64,000 nt of DNA from Streptococcus mitis subsp. hohhotensis (GCF_020089495.2 NZ_JAIRCA020000010.1:1-64000), one strand, 5' to 3'; shown: positions 38,853 through 48,782, numbered from the stretch's first letter. Notes: generated by a model not told the origin, from the sequence alone. Numbers and translations are program-made.

Positions 38853-39545
38853 ATGCCATACAAATTTCTACTTTTCGACCTCGACCACACCTTGCTTGAT
38901 TTTGATGCTGCTGAGGATGTGGCTTTGACGCAACTTCTAAAAGAAGAAGGTGTTGCAGATATTCAGGCTTATAAAGATTATTACATTCCTATGAACAAGG
39001 CTCTCTGGAAGGACTTGGAGCAAAAGAAAATTAGTAAACAAGAGCTGGTTAACACACGCTTTTCTCGTTTATTTGCCCATTTTGGACAGGAAAAAGACGG
39101 TAGTTTTCTAGCCCAGCGTTACCAATTTTACCTCGCCCAACAGGGACAAACGATTTCGGGAGTTCATGAACTCTTAGACTGCCTCATTGAGCGAGATTAT
39201 GAGCTGTATGCTGCGACTAATGGGATTATTGCCATTCAGACAGGTCGTTTGGCTCAATCGGGTCTGGCACCCTATTTCAATCAAGTTTTTATCTCTGAAC
39301 AGCTGCAAACACAAAAGCCTGATGCTCTCTTTTATGAAAAGATTGGTCAGCAGATTACAGGGTTTAGCAAAGAAAAGACGCTGATGATTGGAGATTCCCT
39401 AACCGCCGACATTCAAGGTGGCAATAATGCGGGGATTGACACTATCTGGTATAACCCTCATCACCTCGAAAATCATACACAAGCCCAGCCGACTTACGAA
39501 GCCCATTCTTACCAAGACTTGCTGGATTATTTAGATGAACTGTAA
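38853..39545 (+). CDS. HAD family hydrolase, YjjG-type nucleotidase
   Basis: A 230-residue haloacid-dehalogenase protein with motif I DLDHTLLDFD (residues 9-18), motif II AATNG, and motifs III/IV KIGQQITGFSKEKTLMIGDSLTADIQGG. The LDHTLLDFDAAED opening fits the YjjG noncanonical-pyrimidine nucleotidase group, which cleans modified nucleotides. It lies next to ung and mutX, both nucleotide-damage genes, which fits that role. Other phosphatase substrates remain possible. Confidence 0.85.
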   Translation: MPYKFLLFDLDHTLLDFDAAEDVALTQLLKEEGVADIQAYKDYYIPMNKALWKDLEQKKISKQELVNTRFSRLFAHFGQEKDGSFLAQRYQFYLAQQGQTISGVHELLDCLIERDYELYAATNGIIAIQTGRLAQSGLAPYFNQVFISEQLQTQKPDALFYEKIGQQITGFSKEKTLMIGDSLTADIQGGNNAGIDTIWYNPHHLENHTQAQPTYEAHSYQDLLDYLDEL

Positions 39546-39578
39546 AAAGTGGTTTCCATAGCCACTTTTTGCTATAAT
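39544..39578 (+). promoter_or_regulatory. Terminator stem joined to the ung promoter
   Basis: AAAAAGTGG / CCACTTTTT (39544-39570) ends the HAD gene. Its T-run runs straight into an extended -10 TGcTATAAT (39570-39578) for ung, with no consensus -35. Confidence 0.7.
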
Positions 39579-39606
39579 AGAGGCAGTAAAAACGAAGGAG
39601 TCGGCT

Positions 39607-40260
39607 ATGGAACACTCGTCTTGGCATGCTTTGATTAAGGAGCAATTACCTGAGGGTTATTTCGGGAAAATCAATCAGTTTATGAACCAGGTCTATGCTC
39701 AGGGAACCGTTTATCCACCTAAGGAAAAGGTTTTTCAGACTCTCTTGACTACACCGTTTGAAGAAGTTAAGGTGGTGATTTTAGGGCAAGACCCCTATCA
39801 CGGGCCAGGTCAAGCGCAGGGCTTGAGTTTTTCTGTTCCTGACTCTATCCCAGCTCCGCCATCCTTGCAAAATATCTTGAAAGAATTGTCAGATGACATC
39901 GGGGTTAAGAAATCCCATGATTTGACGGCTTGGGCTGAGCAAGGAGTCTTGCTTCTCAATGCTTGTTTGACGGTTCCTGCTGGGCAGGCCAATGGTCATG
40001 CTGGGCAGATATGGGAGCCATTTACAGATGCTGTGATTCAGGTGATCAATCAACTAGATAAACCAGTAGTCTTTGTACTCTGGGGAGCTTATGCACGCAA
40101 GAAGAAGGCCTTGGTTACCAATCCTCATCACTTGATTATCGAATCAGCCCATCCCAGTCCTTTATCAGTTTACAGAGGATTTTGGGGTTCCAAGCCTTTT
40201 TCCAAGGCTAATGCATTCTTAACAGAAACAGGACAAGAGCCAGTTGATTGGCTTAGATAA
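39607..40260 (+). CDS. ung: Uracil-DNA glycosylase
   Basis: Removes uracil from DNA. The 217-residue protein has the catalytic [13 protein letters not shown] (water-activating Asp), the [13 protein letters not shown] strand, VFVLWGAYA, and the minor-groove loop [11 protein letters not shown]. It is followed 9 bases later by mutX in the same unit. Confidence 0.97.
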   Translation: MEHSSWHALIKEQLPEGYFGKINQFMNQVYAQGTVYPPKEKVFQTLLTTPFEEVKVVILGQDPYHGPGQAQGLSFSVPDSIPAPPSLQNILKELSDDIGVKKSHDLTAWAEQGVLLLNACLTVPAGQANGHAGQIWEPFTDAVIQVINQLDKPVVFVLWGAYARKKKALVTNPHHLIIESAHPSPLSVYRGFWGSKPFSKANAFLTETGQEPVDWLR

Positions 40261-40269
40261 GGAGAGAAT

Positions 40270-40734
40270 ATGCCTCAGTTAGCGACGATTTGCTACATTG
40301 ATAACGGGAAAGAACTGCTCATGCTCCACCGTAATAAGAAACCCAATGATGTCCATGAAGGGAAATGGATTGGTGTGGGTGGTAAGCTAGAGCGTGGTGA
40401 GACACCTCAAGAATGTGCTGCGCGTGAAATCCTCGAAGAAACGGGACTGAAAGCCAAGCCAGTTCTAAAAGGTGTTATCACTTTTCCTGAATTTACACCA
40501 GATTTAGACTGGTACACCTATGTTTTTAAGGTGACAGAGTTTGAGGGTGACTTGATTGACTGCAATGAGGGGACGCTAGAATGGGTTCCTTATGATGAGG
40601 TTTTGAGCAAGCCAACTTGGGAAGGTGACCACACCTTTGTTGAATGGCTTTTAGAGGACAAACCCTTCTTTTCAGCCAAGTTTGTTTATGATGGGGATAA
40701 ATTGTTGGATACCCAAGTCGATTTCTATGAATAA
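40270..40734 (+). CDS. mutX: Nudix hydrolase, 8-oxo-dGTP diphosphatase
   Basis: A 154-residue Nudix protein. The Nudix box (GKLERGE...REILEETGL, about residues 38-60) is complete. Pairing with ung fits the streptococcal MutX, which removes oxidised dGTP from the nucleotide pool. GGAGAG precedes the ATG, and pyrC follows 12 bases after its stop. Confidence 0.92.
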   Translation: MPQLATICYIDNGKELLMLHRNKKPNDVHEGKWIGVGGKLERGETPQECAAREILEETGLKAKPVLKGVITFPEFTPDLDWYTYVFKVTEFEGDLIDCNEGTLEWVPYDEVLSKPTWEGDHTFVEWLLEDKPFFSAKFVYDGDKLLDTQVDFYE

Positions 40735-40746
40735 AGGAGAAAGTAG

Positions 40747-42015
40747 ATGCTACTAATCAAAAATGGTCGTGTAATAGATCCCAAGTCTGGTTTGGATCAA
40801 GTGTGTGATGTCTTGGTTCAAGATGGGAAAATTGTCAAAATTGCGCCTGAAATCAATGAAGAAGAAGCAGAAATGATTGATGCTACTGGTCTTGTAGTTG
40901 CTCCTGGCTTGGTCGATATTCATGTTCATTTCCGTGAACCTGGTCAGACCCACAAGGAGGATATCCATACTGGTGCCCTAGCAGCCGCTGTAGGTGGTTT
41001 TACAACGGTTGTCATGATGGCTAATACCAGTCCAACCATTTCGGACGTGGAGACCTTGCAAGAAGTTCTCCAGTCAGCTGCCAAGGAAAAGATCAATGTC
41101 AAGACTGTTGCGACCATTACTAAGAACTTTAATGGCCAAGATTTGACTGACTTCAGGACACTTTTAGAAGCAGGTGCAGTTGGTTTTTCTGATGACGGTA
41201 TTCCTCTTGAAAGCAGCAAAGTGGTTAAGGAAGCAATGGAAGAAGCTAAGAAACTTAATACCTTTATCAGTCTCCATGAGGAAGATCCAGGTTTGAATGG
41301 GATTCTTGGTTTTAATGAAAATATCGCTAAAGAACATTTCCATATATGCGGTGCGACCGGGGTGGCTGAGTATGCTATGATGGCGCGTGATGTCATGATT
41401 GCCTATGCGACCAAGGCTCATGTTCATATCCAGCATTTGTCTAAGGAAGAAAGTGTTAAAGTAGTTGAGTTCGCTCAAGGATTGGGTGCACAAGTCACAG
41501 CAGAAGTAGCGCCACAGCATTTTTCTAAGACCGAAGTGCTCCTTTTGACACAAGGTAGCAATGCCAAGATGAATCCGCCGCTTCGTCTGGAATCAGATCG
41601 TCGTGCCGTTATCGAAGGTCTCAAATCAGGCGTCATCACAGTTATCGCGACAGACCACGCTCCTCACCATGCGGATGAAAAAAATGTTGAGGATATCACT
41701 AAAGCACCATCTGGTATGACTGGTTTGGAAACCTCTCTGTCTCTCGGTTTGACTTATTTGGTGGAAGCTGGTGAGTTAAGCTTGATGGAATTACTTGAAA
41801 AAATGACATACAACCCATCCAAGCTTTACAACTTTGAAGCAGGTTACTTGGCTGAGAATGGTCCAGCGGACATCACTATTTTTGATGCTAAGGCTGACCG
41901 CCTTGTGGACTCCCATTTTGCTTCGAAAGCAGCTAATTCACCATTCATTGGTGAAAGCTTAAAAGGGCAGGTTAAATATACCATCTGTAAGGGACAAATT
42001 GTCTATCAAAACTAG
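40747..42015 (+). CDS. pyrC: Dihydroorotase
   Basis: A 422-residue class I dihydroorotase that cyclises carbamoyl aspartate in de novo pyrimidine synthesis. Zinc ligands are visible in [27 protein letters not shown] and [21 protein letters not shown] precedes the start. The gene is in the ung-mutX unit rather than in a pyr operon; no PyrR-type attenuator is seen upstream. Confidence 0.96.
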   Translation: MLLIKNGRVIDPKSGLDQVCDVLVQDGKIVKIAPEINEEEAEMIDATGLVVAPGLVDIHVHFREPGQTHKEDIHTGALAAAVGGFTTVVMMANTSPTISDVETLQEVLQSAAKEKINVKTVATITKNFNGQDLTDFRTLLEAGAVGFSDDGIPLESSKVVKEAMEEAKKLNTFISLHEEDPGLNGILGFNENIAKEHFHICGATGVAEYAMMARDVMIAYATKAHVHIQHLSKEESVKVVEFAQGLGAQVTAEVAPQHFSKTEVLLLTQGSNAKMNPPLRLESDRRAVIEGLKSGVITVIATDHAPHHADEKNVEDITKAPSGMTGLETSLSLGLTYLVEAGELSLMELLEKMTYNPSKLYNFEAGYLAENGPADITIFDAKADRLVDSHFASKAANSPFIGESLKGQVKYTICKGQIVYQN

Positions 42016-42056
42016 GTGGGAGTCTGCTCTATAAACTAGAAAAATAGAGAGACTAT

Positions 42057-43418
42057 ATGTATCAAACCCATCATTTTAAAGACAAATTTATCTTATTTTT
42101 AAAGATATTTTTCCCTATCCTGATTTATCAATTTGCAAATTATTCTGCCTCCTTTGTTGATACGACTATGACTGGCCAATACAATACCATGGACTTGGCT
42201 GGTGTGTCTATGGCAACCAGTATCTGGAATCCTTTCTTTACATTTCTGACAGGGATTGTGTCAGCCCTGGTGCCTATTATTGGTCACCATCTTGGTCGAG
42301 GTAAAAAGGAAGAAGTTGCGTCTGATTTTTACCAATTTATTTATTTGGCTTTGGGCCTATCCGTGCTCTTGCTGGGGATGGTGCTTTTCTTGGCACCACC
42401 AATCTTGAATCATATTGGCTTAGAAGCACCGGTGGCGGCAGTAGCGATTCGCTATCTTTGGCTTTTATCTATCGGGATTATCCCCTTGTTGCTCTTTAGT
42501 GTCATTCGTTCCTTGCTGGATGCACTGGGCTTGACCAAACTGTCCATGTACCTCATGCTTTTGTTACTCCCTCTCAATAGTGGATTTAACTATCTCTTGA
42601 TTTACGGTGCCTTTGGTGTTCCAGAGCTGGGAGGGGCTGGTGCTGGTTTAGGAACATCCTTGGCCTATTGGGTCTTGCTTGGGATTTCTGTTCTGGTTTT
42701 ATTTAAACAGGAGAAGCTTAAAGCCCTACATCTTGAGAAACGAATTCCTCTTAATATGGATAAAATTAAGGAAGGGGTTCGCTTAGGTCTTCCTATTGGG
42801 GGGACTGTCTTTGCGGAAGTGGCTATCTTTTCCGTGGTTGGCTTGATTATGGCTAAGTTCTCATCTTTGATTATCGCTAGTCACCAGTCAGCCATGAACT
42901 TTTCAACTCTCATGTACGCCTTTCCTATGAGTATTTCATCGGCTATGGCTATTGTTGTTTCCTATGAAGTGGGAGCCAAGAGATTTGATGATGCGAAAAC
43001 CTATATTAGTTTAGGAAGATGGACTGCCCTCATTTTTGCAGGATTCACCTTATTCTTTCTTTACATTTTTAGAGGAAATGTGGCCAGTCTTTATGGTAAC
43101 GATCCAGAATTTATCAATTTGACAGCGCGTTTTTTGACTTACAGCCTCTTCTTCCAGTTGGCAGATACCTTTGCGGCACCGCTTCAGGGAATTTTACGGG
43201 GTTATAAGGATACAGTTATTCCTTTTTACCTTGGTTTGGTTGGTTACTGGGGGGTGACACTCCCAGTAGCTATGATATTCGACTCTCTAACGGATTTTGG
43301 AGCTTATTCTTACTGGATTGGTTTGATTATTAGTCTAATCGTGAGTGGCGTTCTCTACCGTTGGCGTTTGACAGTGATTATGAAAAGATTTGAATCTTTA
43401 GCAAAATCTAAACGATAA
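42057..43418 (+). CDS. MATE family efflux transporter
   Basis: A 453-residue multidrug/toxin extrusion transporter with about twelve membrane helices in two similar halves. The N-terminal SFVDTTMTGQYNTMDLAGVSMATSIW motif (in parts) is the MATE signature, and GILRGYKDTVIPFYLG marks the second half. Likely Na+ or H+ driven; drug substrates are unknown. No strong ribosome site; GAGAGAC lies upstream. Confidence 0.9.
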   Translation: MYQTHHFKDKFILFLKIFFPILIYQFANYSASFVDTTMTGQYNTMDLAGVSMATSIWNPFFTFLTGIVSALVPIIGHHLGRGKKEEVASDFYQFIYLALGLSVLLLGMVLFLAPPILNHIGLEAPVAAVAIRYLWLLSIGIIPLLLFSVIRSLLDALGLTKLSMYLMLLLLPLNSGFNYLLIYGAFGVPELGGAGAGLGTSLAYWVLLGISVLVLFKQEKLKALHLEKRIPLNMDKIKEGVRLGLPIGGTVFAEVAIFSVVGLIMAKFSSLIIASHQSAMNFSTLMYAFPMSISSAMAIVVSYEVGAKRFDDAKTYISLGRWTALIFAGFTLFFLYIFRGNVASLYGNDPEFINLTARFLTYSLFFQLADTFAAPLQGILRGYKDTVIPFYLGLVGYWGVTLPVAMIFDSLTDFGAYSYWIGLIISLIVSGVLYRWRLTVIMKRFESLAKSKR

Positions 43419-43446
43419 AAAGTTTGTGAAAAAATATTCTTAATGA

Positions 43447-43482
43447 GAAAATCCCTTGTTTTCATGGGGTTTTCTTTTTTAT
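43447..43482 (+). terminator. Terminator after the MATE gene
   Basis: GAAAATCCC / GGGGTTTTC stem with a run of six T. Confidence 0.82.
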
Positions 43483-43507
43483 TTTGTGAAATTTCTTTTA
43501 GAAAAAC

Positions 43508-43537
43508 TTTGACAGTATTTGTCAAAAACGGTAAAAT
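43508..43537 (+). promoter_or_regulatory. pdh promoter with palindrome over the -35
   Basis: TTGACA (43509-43514), 17-base spacer, TAAAAT (43532-43537). The -35 lies inside a perfect 7-5-7 inverted repeat TTTGACA-gtatt-TGTCAAA (43508-43526). Confidence 0.78.
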
Positions 43538-43571
43538 AGTAAGGTAAGAAGAAAGTTAGAAAGGCAAGAAG

Positions 43572-44540
43572 ATGTCAACTTTAGATAAAAATCTTTTGCT
43601 AGAAATGTTCCGTAAGATGGAAGAAATCCGTCGCATGGACTTAAAAATTGCACAATTAGTAAAGAAAGGGAAAGTGCCAGGAATGACGCACTTTTCTGTT
43701 GGAGAAGAGGCAGCTAACGTGGGTGCTATGTTAGCTCTCAATCCAGATGATCTAATTACCTCAAACCACCGTGGACACGGGCAAGCCATTGCCAAAGGAA
43801 TTGACCTCAACGGAATGATGGCTGAAATCCTTGGTAAATACACTGGAACCTGTAAAGGAAAAGGTGGTTCTATGCATATCGCCGACCTTGATGCTGGTAA
43901 CCTTGGTGCCAATGGTATCGTAGGTGGTGGTATGGGGATCGCTGTTGGTGCAGCCCTCAGTCAGCAAATGCAAAATACCGGTAAAATCGTTGTCTGCTTC
44001 TTTGGAGATGGTGCGACCAATGAAGGTGTTTTCCACGAAGCAGTGAACATGGCTTCTATCTGGAACCTGCCAGTCATTTTCTATTGCATTAACAACGGTT
44101 ATGGAATCTCTGCGGATATCAAGAAAATGACTAATGTGGAGCATATCCATCAACGTAGCGCTGCTTATGGAATTCCTGGAATGTTCATCGAAGATGGAAA
44201 CAATGTCATCGACGTTTATGAAGGATTTAAGAAAGCTGTAGATCATGTTCGTGGTGGCAATGGGCCTGTATTGATTGAAAGTGTTACTTATCGCTGGCTT
44301 GGTCACTCATCATCTGACCCTGGTAAATATCGTACACGTGAAGAAGTGGAACTGTGGAAACAAAAAGACCCAATTGAAAATCTTCGCAAGCACCTTATTG
44401 AAAATAACATTGCAAGTGCTACAGAATTGGAAGAAATTCAAGCGCAAGTCAAGGAAGCAGTAGAAGCTTCTGTTAAATTTGCGGAAGAAAGTCCATTCCC
44501 ACCGATTGAATCAGCATTTGAAGATATTTACGCAGACTAA
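43572..44540 (+). CDS. pdhA: Pyruvate (acetoin-type) dehydrogenase E1 component, alpha subunit
   Basis: A 322-residue thiamine-diphosphate subunit. The TPP motif is GDGATNEGVFHEAVNMAS (about residues 143-160), with FYCINNGYGIS closing it, and the phospho-loop region YRWLGHSSSDPG. Often annotated acoA in streptococci because of similarity to acetoin dehydrogenase; the complex acts as the pyruvate dehydrogenase in pneumococci. First gene of the pdh operon. Confidence 0.93.
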   Translation: MSTLDKNLLLEMFRKMEEIRRMDLKIAQLVKKGKVPGMTHFSVGEEAANVGAMLALNPDDLITSNHRGHGQAIAKGIDLNGMMAEILGKYTGTCKGKGGSMHIADLDAGNLGANGIVGGGMGIAVGAALSQQMQNTGKIVVCFFGDGATNEGVFHEAVNMASIWNLPVIFYCINNGYGISADIKKMTNVEHIHQRSAAYGIPGMFIEDGNNVIDVYEGFKKAVDHVRGGNGPVLIESVTYRWLGHSSSDPGKYRTREEVELWKQKDPIENLRKHLIENNIASATELEEIQAQVKEAVEASVKFAEESPFPPIESAFEDIYAD

Positions 44541-44555
44541 GGAGAAAGAGATAAA

Positions 44556-45548
44556 ATGGAAACAAAAACAATGTCCTTCCGTGACACCATTATCCTTGCT
44601 ATGTCTGAGGAAATGCGTCGCGATGAAAATGTGTTCTTGATGGGAGAAGATGTCGGTGTCTTTGGAGGAGACTTCGGTACTTCTGTCGGAATGCTTGAAG
44701 AATTTGGCCCAGAACGTGTTCGTGACTGTCCGATTTCTGAAGCTGCCATCTCTGGAGCAGCAGCAGGAGCAGCCATGACAGGACTTCGTCCAATCGTTGA
44801 TATGACCTTCATGGACTTCTCGGTTATTGCCATGGACAATATCGTCAACCAAGCTGCTAAAACTCGTTACATGTTTGGTGGTAAAGGTCAGGTTCCAATG
44901 ACTGTTCGATGCGCAGCTGGTAATGGGGTAGGTTCTGCCGCTCAGCACTCACAATCTCTAGAGTCTTGGTTCACTCACATTCCTGGACTTAAAGTTGTAG
45001 CACCAGGTACGCCTGCGGACATGAAAGGACTGCTCAAGTCTTCTATCCGTGATAACAACCCTGTTATCATTCTTGAGTACAAGTCAGAATTTAACCAAAA
45101 AGGGGAAGTTCCAGTTGATCCAGACTACACAATTCCACTTGGTGTCGGGGAAATCAAACGTGAAGGTACAGATGTAACAGTTGTTACTTACGGAAAAATG
45201 CTTCGCCGTGTGGTTCAAGCTGCTGAAGAATTGGCAGAAGAAGGAATTTCAGTTGAAATTGTTGACCCACGTACCCTTGTTCCGCTTGATAAGGAGATCA
45301 TCATAAACTCAGTTAAGAAGACTGGTAAAGTTGTTCTGGTCAATGATGCCCACAAGACAAGTGGCTATATCGGTGAAATTTCAGCTATTATTTCAGAATC
45401 AGAAGCATTTGACTATCTAGATGCACCAATCCGCCGCTGTGCAGGAGAAGATGTGCCGATGCCTTATGCACAAAACCTAGAAAATGCAATGATTCCAACC
45501 GTTGAAAGCATCAAAAATGCAATCCGTAAAACATATAACAAAGAATAG
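44556..45548 (+). CDS. pdhB: Pyruvate (acetoin-type) dehydrogenase E1 component, beta subunit
   Basis: A 330-residue partner of E1 alpha with the transketolase-like pyrimidine domain (MGEDVGVFGGDFGTS, GAAAGAAMTGLRPIVDMTFMDF in parts) and a C-terminal transketolase domain. Together they decarboxylate pyruvate and acylate a lipoyl group. The next gene is 447 bases away across a repeat-rich gap, unusual inside an operon. Confidence 0.94.
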   Translation: METKTMSFRDTIILAMSEEMRRDENVFLMGEDVGVFGGDFGTSVGMLEEFGPERVRDCPISEAAISGAAAGAAMTGLRPIVDMTFMDFSVIAMDNIVNQAAKTRYMFGGKGQVPMTVRCAAGNGVGSAAQHSQSLESWFTHIPGLKVVAPGTPADMKGLLKSSIRDNNPVIILEYKSEFNQKGEVPVDPDYTIPLGVGEIKREGTDVTVVTYGKMLRRVVQAAEELAEEGISVEIVDPRTLVPLDKEIIINSVKKTGKVVLVNDAHKTSGYIGEISAIISESEAFDYLDAPIRRCAGEDVPMPYAQNLENAMIPTVESIKNAIRKTYNKE

Positions 45549-45995
45549 AATTACATAAATTAAATTATGTAATGTTTTAGAGGTTTTAACTTTAGTAACT
45601 TGAGATATGTTTTGTATTCAAATGATTTGAAGAGTTGCGACATGAGTGAGTCGAATCGATAATATTCGACGAATGAATTAGTAAGTCTACAAGGTTGACC
45701 GCCAAATAGCGGCAACCGTAGTAACTTGAGACGCGTTTCGTGTTCAAGTTACTTGTAGAGTTGAGCACGGGCTAAAAGCTCGGAAAAAGATTAATCTCCT
45801 TAACTTCATCGAGGTCTACGTTGATTTCCTATTTTTCGGTCGCTTTTAAACGCCCTTTGCATCATGTAATTGAATTCGGACGGAGGTCTGCGAAAAAAAG
45901 ATAGATTTCCTTGTGTTCATCGAACACATCGTCAATCTCCTATTTTTTCATTGCCCTCTTCGTCCTTAACATCTTAGTATAGAATTGGAGAGGTC
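45549..45995 (+). repeat. Repeat-rich gap between pdhB and pdhC
   Basis: No reading frame is supported. It holds a 45-base direct repeat (45594-45638 and 45719-45763, both TAGTAACTTGAGA...AGAGTTG), the hairpin GTCGAATcgataatATTCGAC (45652-45672), the hairpin GGTTGaCCGC / GCGGCAACC (about 45693-45717), and two related long imperfect hairpin modules starting CGGAAAAAGATTAATCTCC (near 45780) and CGAAAAAAAGATAGATTTCC (near 45890), each ending CCTATTTTT. Non-coding, possibly attenuating pdhCD. Confidence 0.65.
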
Positions 45996-47039
45996 ATGGC
46001 TGATGACAAGCTAAGAGCGACTCCTGCGGCTAGAAAGTTAGCGGATGATTTAGGGATCAACCTCTACGACGTTTCTGGCTCAGGTGCAAACGGTCGTGTC
46101 CACAAAGAAGACGTGGAAACTTATAAAGACACAAACGTGGTTCGCATTTCGCCACTTGCAAAACGAATTGCCCTCAAACATAACATTGCTTGGCAGGAAA
46201 TCCAAGGAACTGGTCATCGTGGTAAAATCATGAAGAAGGATGTTTTGGTCTTGCTTCCTGAAAATATCGAAAACAATACCATCAAGTCTCCTGCTCAGAT
46301 TGAAAAAGTGGAAGAAGTTCCTGATAACGTAACACCATACGGTGAAATTGAACGTATTCCAATGACAGCAATGCGTAAAGTTATTGCCCAACGTATGGTT
46401 GAATCTTACCTAACTGCGCCAACCTTCACCCTCAACTATGAAGTTGATATGACTGAAATGTTGGCTCTGCGTAAGAAGGTTCTTGAGCCAATCATGGAAT
46501 CAACTGGGAAGAAGACTACTGTAACAGATCTTCTTTCACTTGCAGTTGTTAAGACTCTTATGAAACACCCCTACATCAACGCTTCATTGACAGAAGATGG
46601 AAAGACCATTATCACTCACAACTATGTCAATCTTGCCATGGCAGTTGGGATGGATAATGGATTGATGACACCTGTTGTTTACAATGCTGAGAAGATGAGT
46701 CTTTCAGAACTGGTTGTAGCCTTTAAAGATGTGATTGGCCGTACCTTGGATGGTAAATTGGCTCCAAGCGAACTGCAAAACTCAACCTTCACAATCAGTA
46801 ATTTGGGAATGTTTGGTGTTCAGTCCTTTGGTCCTATCATCAACCAACCAAACTCAGCTATCCTTGGTGTGAGCTCGACAATCGAGAAGCCAGTTGTCGT
46901 CAATGGTGAAATTGTGATTCGCCCAATCATGAGTCTTGGTTTAACAATTGACCACCGTGTCGTAGATGGTATGGCTGGTGCTAAGTTTATGAAGGACTTG
47001 AAAGAATTGATTGAAAATCCAATCACAATGTTGATTTAA
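45996..47039 (+). CDS. pdhC: Pyruvate dehydrogenase E2, dihydrolipoamide acetyltransferase lacking a lipoyl domain
   Basis: A 347-residue E2. It starts directly with a peripheral-subunit-binding motif (RATPAARKLADDLGI, residues 7-21), repeats it (RISPLAKRIALKHNI, about 50-64), and continues into the acetyltransferase core with the catalytic DHRVVDG near the C-terminus. No lipoyl domain precedes it, unlike most E2 proteins; the lipoyl domain is on E3 instead. AGGTC-type weak ribosome site GGAGAG before the ATG. Confidence 0.92.
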   Translation: MADDKLRATPAARKLADDLGINLYDVSGSGANGRVHKEDVETYKDTNVVRISPLAKRIALKHNIAWQEIQGTGHRGKIMKKDVLVLLPENIENNTIKSPAQIEKVEEVPDNVTPYGEIERIPMTAMRKVIAQRMVESYLTAPTFTLNYEVDMTEMLALRKKVLEPIMESTGKKTTVTDLLSLAVVKTLMKHPYINASLTEDGKTIITHNYVNLAMAVGMDNGLMTPVVYNAEKMSLSELVVAFKDVIGRTLDGKLAPSELQNSTFTISNLGMFGVQSFGPIINQPNSAILGVSSTIEKPVVVNGEIVIRPIMSLGLTIDHRVVDGMAGAKFMKDLKELIENPITMLI

Positions 47040-47078
47040 GAGCATTCATTTTTAAGATATAGATAAAGGAAGGAAGAC

Positions 47079-48782
47079 ATGGCCTTAGAAGTAATTATGC
47101 CAAAAGCCGGCGTGGATATGACAGAAGGACAAATCGTCCAATGGAATAAAAAAGTCGGAGAATTTGTAAAAGAAGGAGAAATCCTTTTGGAAATCATGAC
47201 TGACAAAGTCAGCATGGAATTGGAAGCCGAAGAAGACGGTTATTTGATCGCTATCCTAAAAGGTGACGGCGAGACTGTTCCTGTTACTGAAGTTATCGGT
47301 TACCTTGGTGAAGAAGGGGAAAACATCCCAACAGCTGGAGCAGCTGCACCAGAAGCTAGCCCAGCACCTGCAGCAAGTGCTTCGAACGATGATGGTAAGA
47401 GTGATGATGCTTATGATATCGTTGTTATTGGTGGTGGACCTGCTGGTTATGTTTCTGCCATTAAAGCAGCTCAATTAGGTGGTAAGGTTGCTCTTGTTGA
47501 AAAATCTGAACTTGGTGGAACTTGCTTGAACCGTGGATGTATCCCAACCAAGACTTACCTTCACAACGCTGAAATTATCGAAAATATCGGTCATGCAGCA
47601 AATCGTGGTATCGTGATTGAAAACCCTAACTTCACAGTTGATATGGAGAAACTTTTAGAAACTAAATCTAAAGTTGTCAACACCCTTGTAGGTGGGGTTG
47701 CAGGACTTCTTCGTAGCTACGGTGTTGATGTTCATAAGGGTATCGGTACTATCACTAAAGATAAGAATGTCTTGGTAAACGGTTCTGAATTGCTTGAAAC
47801 TAAGAAGATCATCCTTGCTGGTGGTTCAAAAGTAAGCAAAATCAATGTTCCTGGTATGGAATCATCTCTTGTGATGACTAGTGATGACATCCTTGAAATG
47901 AACGAAGTTCCAGAAAGCCTCGTTATCATCGGTGGTGGGGTTGTCGGTATCGAACTCGGTCAAGCATTCATGACCTTCGGTTCAAAAGTTACTGTTATCG
48001 AAATGATGGATCGCATTGTTCCAGCGATGGATGCGGAAGTATCTAAAAACCTTCGCTTGATTCTTGAACGCAAAGGTATGACGATCTTGACAGGTACTAA
48101 ACTTCAAGAAATTATTGAAGAAGATGGCAAACTCCGTATCAAAGTTGAAGGAAAAGATGATATCATCGCTAGCAAAGCTCTCCTTTCAATTGGTCGTGTG
48201 CCAGACCTTGAAGGAATTGGCGAAGTTGAGTTTGAATTGGATCGTGGACGTATCAAGGTTAACGAGTACATGGAAACTTCTGTTCCTGGTATTTATGCAC
48301 CAGGCGATATCAACGGTACTAAGATGTTGGCTCACGCTGCCTTCCGTATGGGTGAAGTTGCTGCTGAAAATGCCCTTAAAGGAAACCACGCTGTTGCCAA
48401 ATTGAACTTGACTCCTGCAGCTATTTACACACTTCCAGAAGTAGCAGCAGTTGGTTTGACTGAAGAACAAGCTCGTGAAAAATATGATGTCCAAATCGGT
48501 AAATTCAACTTTGCTGCTAACGGTCGTGCCATTGCATCTGATGCTGCTCAAGGTTTCGTTAAAGTTATCGCAGATAAGAAATACGGTGAAATCCTTGGTG
48601 TTCATATCATCGGACCTGCAGCTGCAGAATTGATCAATGAAGCATCGAGCATTATTGAAATGGAAATCACTGTAGAAGAAATGCTTAAGACAATCCACGG
48701 ACACCCAACATACTCTGAAGTAATGTACGAAGCATTTGCTGATGTTCTTGGAATGGCTATCCATTCACCTAAGAAAAAATAA
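47079..48782 (+). CDS. pdhD: Dihydrolipoamide dehydrogenase (E3) with N-terminal lipoyl domain
   Basis: A 567-residue flavoprotein. Residues 1-80 form a lipoyl domain (MPKAGVDMTEG; lipoyl Lys43 in TDKVSME), then an Ala/Pro-rich linker (about 87-108), then the E3 core: FAD motif VVIGGGPAGY, redox disulfide GGTCLNRGCIPTKT, NAD motif IIGGGVVGIELG, and C-terminal HGHPTYSE with the active histidine. It regenerates lipoamide and carries the swinging arm itself. Confidence 0.96.
   Translation: MALEVIMPKAGVDMTEGQIVQWNKKVGEFVKEGEILLEIMTDKVSMELEAEEDGYLIAILKGDGETVPVTEVIGYLGEEGENIPTAGAAAPEASPAPAASASNDDGKSDDAYDIVVIGGGPAGYVSAIKAAQLGGKVALVEKSELGGTCLNRGCIPTKTYLHNAEIIENIGHAANRGIVIENPNFTVDMEKLLETKSKVVNTLVGGVAGLLRSYGVDVHKGIGTITKDKNVLVNGSELLETKKIILAGGSKVSKINVPGMESSLVMTSDDILEMNEVPESLVIIGGGVVGIELGQAFMTFGSKVTVIEMMDRIVPAMDAEVSKNLRLILERKGMTILTGTKLQEIIEEDGKLRIKVEGKDDIIASKALLSIGRVPDLEGIGEVEFELDRGRIKVNEYMETSVPGIYAPGDINGTKMLAHAAFRMGEVAAENALKGNHAVAKLNLTPAAIYTLPEVAAVGLTEEQAREKYDVQIGKFNFAANGRAIASDAAQGFVKVIADKKYGEILGVHIIGPAAAELINEASSIIEMEITVEEMLKTIHGHPTYSEVMYEAFADVLGMAIHSPKKK

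Noticed and set aside
45549-45995. CRISPR-like array between pdhB and pdhC
   Set aside because: Only two 45-base direct repeats, imperfect, without regular spacers or cas genes.
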